Below are positions 1 through 5,429 of a DNA stretch of 6,621 nucleotides, in pieces. The stretch covers positions 421 through 7,041 of the forward strand of contig JAQVGK010000184.1 in NCBI GenBank assembly GCA_028696755.1, read 5' to 3'. Numbering within the stretch: position 1 is the stretch's first letter; each line of letters opens with the position of its first letter. The stretch is from Bacteroidales bacterium. Its GTDB lineage: Bacteria > Bacteroidota > Bacteroidia > Bacteroidales > ML635J-15. The notes under the pieces are model-generated. The model saw nothing but the letters and a program-made list of their open reading frames with translations. It was not told the origin of the DNA and did not search any database. A program made the position numbers and the translations under genes.

Positions 1-723
1 CCTGTATTTTTCAATCATTTCCATCGAAAGATGATCCTTGATATCGAATGAAATAACCTCAAATCCAGCTTTTTTCATTCTGTCGGCATAATCTAAACCA
101 TGCCAGCGTACATGGTCATACTGTCCGAAAACTCGTTCGCGTTCTTTTGGATCGGTTATGCTAAGATCTTCGTGAGTTTCGGCATAATCGTAATTTATTG
201 GAACTTGCATAATTGCTCTGCCTCCAGGTTTCAGAATGCGTAATAGCTCTTTCATTGCTTCGATATCATTCTCAACATGTTCGAGCACATGATTGCAGAT
301 AACCCAATCGTAGATATTATCTTCGAGCGGGATTTTCATAATGTCGAAATGCAAATCAGCTATTGGCGAAACCATGTCGGCCGTTGTATAGTCGAGATTT
401 TTCGCGTTTTTAAACTTTTTTAAGAAAGGTTGCTCGGGTGCAATATGTAAAACTTTTGACTCTGCCGTAAAGAAATCGCTGTGATTGGTAAGATAAATGT
501 ACATTAATCTGTGACGCTCTAAGGATAGGCAAACTGGACATAATCTATTCTCGCCAGCTTTACTACCATATGGCAGAAACTTGCGAAATTTATGCTTACA
601 CACCGGGCATTCAACTTTGTTTCCGATATAAAACGGACGGATAAGAAATGAAAAAAGCTTCGAGAATCTTATCAGCCACGGCCTTGGAATATGTCGTACA
701 AAAAATCGTATTAAATTCTTCAT
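1..723 (-). CDS. SAM-dependent methyltransferase with N-terminal zinc-ribbon-like cysteines (3' end cut by window)
   Basis: The frame is open from an ATG at 723 to the window edge, giving 241 residues and no stop, so the C-terminus is missing, probably only a short piece judging by similar proteins. The first ~35 residues are basic and aromatic and could lie on a membrane (inference). Two CPVC pairs follow, C39/C42 and C62/C65, resembling a zinc ribbon. The Rossmann methyltransferase part covers about residues 88-230: VLHIAPEQPF (91-100) at the motif I position, TTADM (113-117), PLEDNIYDWVICNHVLEHV (132-150) and LRILKPGGRAIMQVP (161-175). Motif I lacks the usual GxGxG; the HIAPE wording recurs, as I recall, in a methyltransferase-11-like family of Bacteroidota, so the enzyme is probably active. 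The substrate is unknown. The ATG overlaps the helicase stop by one base (TGATG), implying translational coupling. I am confident of the fold, not of the role. Confidence 0.88.
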   Translation of the reverse strand, partial: MKNLIRFFVRHIPRPWLIRFSKLFSFLIRPFYIGNKVECPVCKHKFRKFLPYGSKAGENRLCPVCLSLERHRLMYIYLTNHSDFFTAESKVLHIAPEQPFLKKFKNAKNLDYTTADMVSPIADLHFDIMKIPLEDNIYDWVICNHVLEHVENDIEAMKELLRILKPGGRAIMQVPINYDYAETHEDLSITDPKERERVFGQYDHVRWHGLDYADRMKKAGFEVISFDIKDHLSMEMIEKYR

Positions 724-3700
724 CAAATCGTAATTTTTTCCGTTGTACCCGAATCTGCATCAACCTTAATCACAAATCCAGATAAAACGAACCAAAGATA
801 TATCTCAATTTTATTAAATCCTAATTCTTTTAACAAAGCAGCATACTCTCTTGTTTGCGAAATATATAATGTCTTTTCGTGAGCCCCAAATTTATAATCC
901 GCGATAATTGCCATCTCGGAAGAAATCATAATTCTGTCGGGACGTTTTATTTGACCTGCTGCGGTTATTATCTCGGTCTCGTTCAAGATTTTGTATTTTT
1001 CTGAGAACCAATCTTTTACAAAGTCGTTGTTTATTAAATTTTTAACATCAGTTTTGTAATTTTTAGCTTCTTCTGATTTAATCAAGCCAGTAGCAACAAC
1101 TCTATTTACGGCGGATTCTATATCGTCTTCAAGTTTAATTTTCTCAAAAATCTTGTGAAAAACAATTCCTTTATGCACAGATGTATCAGATTCTGGATCA
1201 ATTTTATCCTTCTCGAAGAATGATTTAATCTTGATTTGTTTTTGCGGAACATAAACAGGATAGCTATCCATATATGAATCAGCATTATTTTCTTTTATTG
1301 CTTCGGGAATTTTTCCGATAGAATATTCAATATATCTGAGATCAGAATTTTCAACAGCTTTGGCATTTATCTTTTCGATGAAAGTTTGACTTGCAAAAAC
1401 CTTCTTTATAATTGTAGAAATTTTGTTATTATTTTTATCAGTAGCATCAATTATTGAAATGTAAAGACCTTTTCTAGCTCTGGTAAAAGCAACATACATC
1501 ATGTTAAACGCTTCGATACTATGCTTAAACTTGGTGTAATAAAAATCATCTGCAAAATCGGAACTTTCAAGATTCTGATTGTAATTTACAGGCCAAACAG
1601 GTAAATTATTGAATGGTGGATTTGTCGATGAAACCCATATCATATCACCAGAATTGCTGAGATCCCAATTACAGAAAGGCACAAATACAAAATCAGCAGC
1701 TAAACCTTTAGATTTATGAATGCTTATAATATTTATTGCATTTTGCTTTTCCGGGATTCTAAGATTCTGCTTGTAACCACTTTCGTCCCAATACTCAATA
1801 AATGCACCAATCTCGGATGGGTTTCTGAGGCAAAAATCGTGAACTAAATCGCGGAAAGAGTTTAGAAATGGAATATTGTCTTTCGTTTTGTTTAGCTCCA
1901 GCTCCTCTATTATAATGTCGGTTAATTCGTGCAAAAGCTTATGCCTGAAAATTTCTGTTAAGTGTTGAGTCTTTGAATTGAAATATTCTGTAAAATCCTC
2001 TTTGCTGAGGTCTGAATCATCATCATTTTGTAAAACTGTTTGCACATAATAAATATATGCCGCTTCGGTGAATGATAATTTGTCTTTTGTGTTATTAAGA
2101 TATTTAAAACACGAAATCAATAACTTAACTGCTTTGTTTGCAGAAATGAGAAGGGCATCGGACGAAATCACATCATAAATAACGCCTTTTTTTGCGCTGT
2201 GCGAAAGTGAATGTGAGATAATAGATTTTGCAATCTCACTTCCTTCGGCATTCGACCGAACAAGAATCATCATTTCGCCAGCGCTATGACCTAAAAGTTG
2301 CAATTCTTCAATTTTTTCAATCATCTTTTGAATAATTCCAGCTTTTGGAGGCAAATCTCGATGTTTGTCTTTTGGTGTTTCAAAAATAGATACGCTAAGC
2401 TCCGAATCGAATTGTTTTTTTACTTGTTGTTCTATGTTACTATAGATTACTGTATTTATCAAATCAGCAGTTGCAGGCGCTAGGTGAGGAGGGAAGCTGT
2501 TTTTTATTGTCTCTGACAGAACAAAAGAGGCTTCACGAAAAAAGACATTGTTAAAGTTGACTATTGTCTGTCCGCTGCGCCAGTTATCGTCTAAATTTAT
2601 AGTTTTAAAGTAGTTTTCAAAACTCTCTTTAACTTTATATGCCAATAAACGCCAATCGCCTCCACGCCAAGCGTATATCGACTGCTTAACGTCGCCAACT
2701 AAAATATTTATTTCGTTTTCGTCCCCGTCGGACAAACTTTCGCTCAAAAGAGGATAAAATGAATTCCATTGGCTTATGCTAGTGTCCTGAAACTCATCAA
2801 TAAGATAGTTTTCGTAAAAAGTGCCAGTTTTTTCGTAAATAAATGATGAGCTATTATTTCGTGCAATCTCAGATAGAAAAACAGGGACTTCGCTTATCAA
2901 AAATTTATCTTCTTTACCAAGGTAATCTCGAATTGCCTTTATCCCATCGCTAATTAGAGCGGCGTAACCAATATGTTTTTTTATTAGTCCCGCGGTTACG
3001 TATTTTGGATATTCGCGTTGATAAAAGTCTTTCATTTCAACTGAAAGAGAAATAAAATCAGCAACAACTTTATCGTACTGTCCTGATTTATTTTTTGCTT
3101 TAGTAAACCATTTTTCAGGTTCATCAATTCCTTTAAATGTGGAATCAATCACTATTGTTTCATTAGTTTTTAACTGTGATTGAGTCTTTAGTAATCTTTT
3201 AATAATCGAACTGGTTCTGCCACCACTAAAACTATCAATCTGAAGATTGTTTTTATTCATCAAATCCGACAATTTTGTGCAGTAGTTATTTGCATTTTCG
3301 ATAAAATCTTTCTGAATATTATTTATTTCGAGACGAAATTTATTGACACTACCTGTATCTGAGAAAAACTCGTTATAAGCATTTTCGTAACTTCTGTAAT
3401 CGGAATAAATTACATTTTCGAGGAAAGATTTTAAGTCGCCGCGGAAATCCCATTTAGAAAGATTTTCCATTTTTTGTTCCACCAGCGAAATGATATTTTT
3501 TTTGAGTTTTGGGTCGGAGTTGCTTTTCTCAAGCAAATCGTCAACTGCCATGTTAATAACATTTGCGGTGTCGAGCTCAAGTTCATAATTGTATTGAATT
3601 CCTGTTTCTCGAGTAAAGTTTCGCAGTACTTTTTGAAAAAAACTATCGATAGTGGAAACCGAGAAAAACGAATAATCGTGCAACATGCCGGTAAAAATAT

Positions 3701-3968
3701 CACGGGCACGATTTACAACCATTTGCGACGATAGACCAGTTGCTTGACAAATTTCGGCTGTTCGATTATCTTTTAAATTGTTGATAATAGCATTTAGCTC
3801 GTCGATGATTCGGGATTTCATTTCGTCGCAGGCTTTATTTGTAAAAGTTACTGCGAGAATATTTCGCCAAGCGTTTGGTTTGGCAAAAAGCATTAAAATA
3901 TACTGTCCGGCAATACTATGAGTCTTCCCAGAACCTGCCGAAGCCGAATATACGAGGAGTTCTCCCAT
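723..3968 (-). CDS. AddA/RecB-type UvrD-family helicase-nuclease (double-strand break processing)
   Basis: This 1081-residue protein is a superfamily 1A helicase fused to a RecB-family nuclease, expected to unwind and resect DNA ends for recombination. Helicase motifs run in order: Walker A ASAGSGKT (9-16, K15), TFTNKA (41-46), DEFQDT (391-396, Walker B), GDVKQSIYAWRGGD (425-438), NWRS (462-465), SIHKSKGL (749-756) and YVAFTRARKGL (825-835). The C-terminal PD-(D/E)XK nuclease shows H938 in GIVFHKIFEKI, D1011 in RPDRI, D1024 and K1026 in IADYKFG, and Q1038/Y1042 in QTREYAA, so the catalytic set looks intact. The ATG eight residues before Walker A is natural, as AddA-like proteins of this phylum begin this way. 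It starts 2 nt after the lipoprotein stop (TAATAATG) and its TGA overlaps the methyltransferase start. No AddB-type subunit is in view. AddA versus RecB naming cannot be settled here; I see no truncation or frameshift. Confidence 0.95.
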   Translation of the reverse strand: MGELLVYSASAGSGKTHSIAGQYILMLFAKPNAWRNILAVTFTNKACDEMKSRIIDELNAIINNLKDNRTAEICQATGLSSQMVVNRARDIFTGMLHDYSFFSVSTIDSFFQKVLRNFTRETGIQYNYELELDTANVINMAVDDLLEKSNSDPKLKKNIISLVEQKMENLSKWDFRGDLKSFLENVIYSDYRSYENAYNEFFSDTGSVNKFRLEINNIQKDFIENANNYCTKLSDLMNKNNLQIDSFSGGRTSSIIKRLLKTQSQLKTNETIVIDSTFKGIDEPEKWFTKAKNKSGQYDKVVADFISLSVEMKDFYQREYPKYVTAGLIKKHIGYAALISDGIKAIRDYLGKEDKFLISEVPVFLSEIARNNSSSFIYEKTGTFYENYLIDEFQDTSISQWNSFYPLLSESLSDGDENEINILVGDVKQSIYAWRGGDWRLLAYKVKESFENYFKTINLDDNWRSGQTIVNFNNVFFREASFVLSETIKNSFPPHLAPATADLINTVIYSNIEQQVKKQFDSELSVSIFETPKDKHRDLPPKAGIIQKMIEKIEELQLLGHSAGEMMILVRSNAEGSEIAKSIISHSLSHSAKKGVIYDVISSDALLISANKAVKLLISCFKYLNNTKDKLSFTEAAYIYYVQTVLQNDDDSDLSKEDFTEYFNSKTQHLTEIFRHKLLHELTDIIIEELELNKTKDNIPFLNSFRDLVHDFCLRNPSEIGAFIEYWDESGYKQNLRIPEKQNAINIISIHKSKGLAADFVFVPFCNWDLSNSGDMIWVSSTNPPFNNLPVWPVNYNQNLESSDFADDFYYTKFKHSIEAFNMMYVAFTRARKGLYISIIDATDKNNNKISTIIKKVFASQTFIEKINAKAVENSDLRYIEYSIGKIPEAIKENNADSYMDSYPVYVPQKQIKIKSFFEKDKIDPESDTSVHKGIVFHKIFEKIKLEDDIESAVNRVVATGLIKSEEAKNYKTDVKNLINNDFVKDWFSEKYKILNETEIITAAGQIKRPDRIMISSEMAIIADYKFGAHEKTLYISQTREYAALLKELGFNKIEIYLWFVLSGFVIKVDADSGTTEKITI

Positions 3969-3970
3969 TA

Positions 3971-4276
3971 TTATTCTTCGGGAACATTAATGACAGCGGT
4001 TTCGCACTCGATAACAACTGCTTCGCTTGTCCATTCGTCCGGAAAACTTAGGCTTTTTACTGTGTATGTGCCAACAGGTTTGTCGAGCGATTTTGTTGAC
4101 CCCGCTTCTAAATCAAAGGCTTTAACATTATCAACATAAACCTCAATTGTAGAACCAGTATTATTGGTTACCGATATTTCGCCGGTATGATTTAACTCAC
4201 AACTGTCTTTTACGCGACATCCGCTAAGTAAAACAGTGATGAAAAGAGCGACATAGATAAAATACTTAAATTTCAT
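3971..4276 (-). CDS. small lipoprotein with a compact beta domain
   Basis: The product has 101 residues. Residues 1-19 form a short signal peptide (MKFK, then a hydrophobic run) ending in the lipobox LLSGC, so cleavage should leave lipidated C20 as the first mature residue, anchored in the inner or outer membrane. The mature part (~82 residues) alternates hydrophobic and polar residues as in beta strands (ISVTNNTGSTIEVYVDN, GTYTVKSLSF, AVVIECETAVINV). It resembles small PEGA-like or Ig-like carbohydrate- or surface-associated folds, but that is impression only. C26 and C91 flank the domain and could form a disulfide. The gene sits directly behind the strongest promoter of the window. It ends in tandem TAA stops, the second of which overlaps the helicase ATG. 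I do not recognise a specific function; the link to the helicase may be only co-transcription. Confidence 0.82.
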   Translation of the reverse strand: MKFKYFIYVALFITVLLSGCRVKDSCELNHTGEISVTNNTGSTIEVYVDNVKAFDLEAGSTKSLDKPVGTYTVKSLSFPDEWTSEAVVIECETAVINVPEE

Positions 4277-4295
4277 ATCTGAATAAATTTTGTTT

Positions 4296-4326
4296 CAAAG
4301 TTATTAAAAAACGATGAAATCGCAAA
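4296..4326 (-). promoter_or_regulatory. Bacteroidota-type promoter for the lipoprotein-helicase-methyltransferase operon
   Basis: Read on the minus strand, TTTG (4326-4323) is followed after exactly 19 bases by TAACTTTG (4303-4296). This matches the known Bacteroidota primary-sigma form of a TTTG -33 box and a TAnnTTTG -7 box at the preferred spacing. The -7 box ends 19 nt before the lipoprotein ATG, implying a 5' leader of roughly a dozen bases. It lies in the 98-nt gap after ttcA, so the three downstream genes can be transcribed independently of ttcA. Start-site position is inferred. Confidence 0.72.
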
Positions 4327-4374
4327 ATGATTGTGCTTTTGTTTACAGAATTAACAGTGGGTTTGTTGTAGAGT

Positions 4375-5187
4375 TTATCCTTCTTCCTTTTCGGAATCTC
4401 TGTATACATTTAACCCGTCAATAATTGGGTTTTTTCCAAACTCAACGGGTAGATATTCTTTGTAGATTTTCGACATTGAATTAAAGAGACCTTTGCGTGC
4501 TGGCTTAAATCGTTTTTCCATTTCTTGAATAATTTCGGCTGCTTGATTACGTTTGGTTTTATCATCGTATGGGCAGACTTCCTTTTCGGATGGAAAGCAC
4601 ATCATGTCGGCGAATTTTCTTATTTCGGCATTGGTAAGTAAGATGAGAGGTCTAATAAGAGTTAATCTACCGCCAAACATTTCTAAACTTGCTGGCATAG
4701 AGCTAATGCTGCCATGGTAACACATATTTATAAGTAAAGTCTCGATTGCATCGTCGAGATGATGACCTAATGCCAATTTGTTGCAATTATTTTCTCCGGT
4801 AAGTTCGAATAGACGCTTGCGTCGATGCCACGAACAAACAAAACAATGAGATTTGCTAGGGTCTTTTTCGAAGTCGACGGTAATTTGTTCAACGATAAAT
4901 TTAATATTATTCTCATTACAAAACCGAGCAATGTAATCTTTGTCAATCTCGTATGGAACATTTTCAACATCAATATGAACTGCGATTAACTCGTAGTTCT
5001 CTTTGTGGAATTTTCGGCGCGACACCAGACTTGCAAGCAAACTCATCGAATCCTTTCCGCCTGATACACCAACCATAATGCGATCGCCATCCTGAATAAG
5101 TTGGTAATTCTTTATTGCTTGCGATATCTTTGAGTAAAATTTTTGAATTTTACGTTTATCAGGATTTTCATCTTTTTGCTTTGCCAT
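4375..5187 (-). CDS. ttcA: tRNA 2-thiocytidine synthetase TtcA-type ATP-pyrophosphatase
   Basis: TtcA family enzymes adenylate cytidine 32 in the anticodon loop of some tRNAs and replace its oxygen with sulfur, using a PP-loop ATPase and a [4Fe-4S] cluster; they act in the cytoplasm. The 270-residue protein shows the PP-loop SGGKDS (42-47) after IMVGV, the CFVC pair (C115, C118) followed by SWHRRKRLFEL, the family block LALGHHLDDAIETLLINM (138-155), a GGRLTLIRPL strand, and a third cysteine C205 in EVCPYDD. These match the three cluster cysteines of E. coli TtcA in order and spacing. At 270 residues it is somewhat shorter than the E. coli protein (about 310). There are no extra N- or C-terminal zinc-finger pairs, which argues against the Ncs6/TtuA branch, and C115/C118 argue against TilS. 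The start at 5187 gives a short charged leader before the PP-loop. It seems monocistronic, separated by gaps on both sides. Confidence 0.9.
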   Translation of the reverse strand: MAKQKDENPDKRKIQKFYSKISQAIKNYQLIQDGDRIMVGVSGGKDSMSLLASLVSRRKFHKENYELIAVHIDVENVPYEIDKDYIARFCNENNIKFIVEQITVDFEKDPSKSHCFVCSWHRRKRLFELTGENNCNKLALGHHLDDAIETLLINMCYHGSISSMPASLEMFGGRLTLIRPLILLTNAEIRKFADMMCFPSEKEVCPYDDKTKRNQAAEIIQEMEKRFKPARKGLFNSMSKIYKEYLPVEFGKNPIIDGLNVYRDSEKEEG

Positions 5188-5218
5188 GTTGGTTTTATTT
5201 TCAATCAGAATTATGCCA

Positions 5219-5226
5219 CAAAGCTA
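5219..5226 (-). promoter_or_regulatory. possible -7 box for ttcA
   Basis: TAGCTTTG on the minus strand fits the Bacteroidota TAnnTTTG -7 form and ends 31 nt before the ttcA ATG. No TTTG occurs about 19 bases further upstream, where the sequence is A/T-rich without a clear -33 box, so this is only a half-match. A second half-match, TAAATTTG, lies at 5295-5288 and also lacks a -33 partner. Confidence 0.35.
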
Positions 5227-5300
5227 ATTTTATTATTGGTTAATTGATATTGGTGATTAATATTATTTTGGATTGCATACATTAGGTCAAATTTAAGTGC

Positions 5301-5316
5301 CTTTAGTACACTAAAG
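5301..5316. repeat. 16-bp perfect inverted repeat
   Basis: CTTTAGT-AC-ACTAAAG is a perfect palindrome with 7-bp arms around a two-base centre. As RNA it would form a weak, A/U-rich hairpin with no following U-tract on the minus strand, so it is a poor intrinsic terminator. As DNA it could be bound by a dimeric regulator, but it is about 115 bp upstream of the ttcA start, far for a simple operator. It lies inside the repeat cluster and may just be two opposed copies of the repeat core. Confidence 0.55.
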
Positions 5317-5391
5317 TACTTAATAGGAATTAATCTAATATTTAAATGAAAGGGCAACAGTGAAAAATAAGAAAGATATGGTCAGCTCCCC

Positions 5392-5427
5392 AAATACTTT
5401 AGGCACTCCAAGTACTCTAGGCACTTC
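5392..5427. repeat. 18-bp tandem direct repeat, two copies
   Basis: Copy one is 5392-5409 (AAATACTTTAGGCACTCC) and copy two is 5410-5427 (AAGTACTCTAGGCACTTC). They match at 15 of 18 positions and are directly adjacent. The array ends two bases before the beta-helix stop codon. A further, much weaker resemblance continues into the last codons of that gene (TCTACCTTAAATACC), which may be chance. Confidence 0.7.
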
Positions 5428-5429
5428 TT

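Larger units (their letters stand above)
5295..5427. repeat. cluster of related direct and inverted short repeats
   Basis: Several copies of one core lie in this non-coding gap. AAGTACTTTAG occurs on the minus strand at 5321-5311. On the plus strand, AAATACTTTAGGCACT starts at 5392 and AAGTACTCTAGGCACT starts at 5410. The minus strand at 5309-5295 reads GTACTAAAGGCACTT. The element begins two bases past the beta-helix stop codon (5430-5432) in transcription order. It could be a decayed dispersed repeat, a termination or mRNA-stabilising structure, or a protein-binding site; the sequence alone does not decide. The rest of the 242-bp gap (5188-5429) shows only A/T-rich sequence and the half promoter listed separately. 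Confidence 0.6.

Noticed and set aside
3431..3709. Minus-strand 92-codon frame inside the helicase
   Set aside because: Alternate frame of the helicase gene, which is intact through this region, so it is not a frameshift remnant.
3474..3734. Plus-strand open frame of 86 codons inside the helicase
   Set aside because: Fully antisense to conserved helicase coding sequence; no family resemblance.
3918..4139. Plus-strand open frame of 73 codons over the helicase start and the lipoprotein
   Set aside because: It lies opposite two well-supported genes, shows no recognisable motif or promoter, and its composition fits an antisense shadow.
4277..4374. Intrinsic terminator after ttcA
   Set aside because: No GC-rich stem followed by a U-tract can be found on the minus strand; only the promoter is supported.
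4767..4973. Minus-strand 68-codon frame inside ttcA
   Set aside because: Alternate frame of an intact gene that carries the conserved cysteines in the main frame.
5392..5427. CRISPR array or transposon end
   Set aside because: The two copies are adjacent without spacers, only 18 bp and imperfect, and no cas or transposase gene is present.
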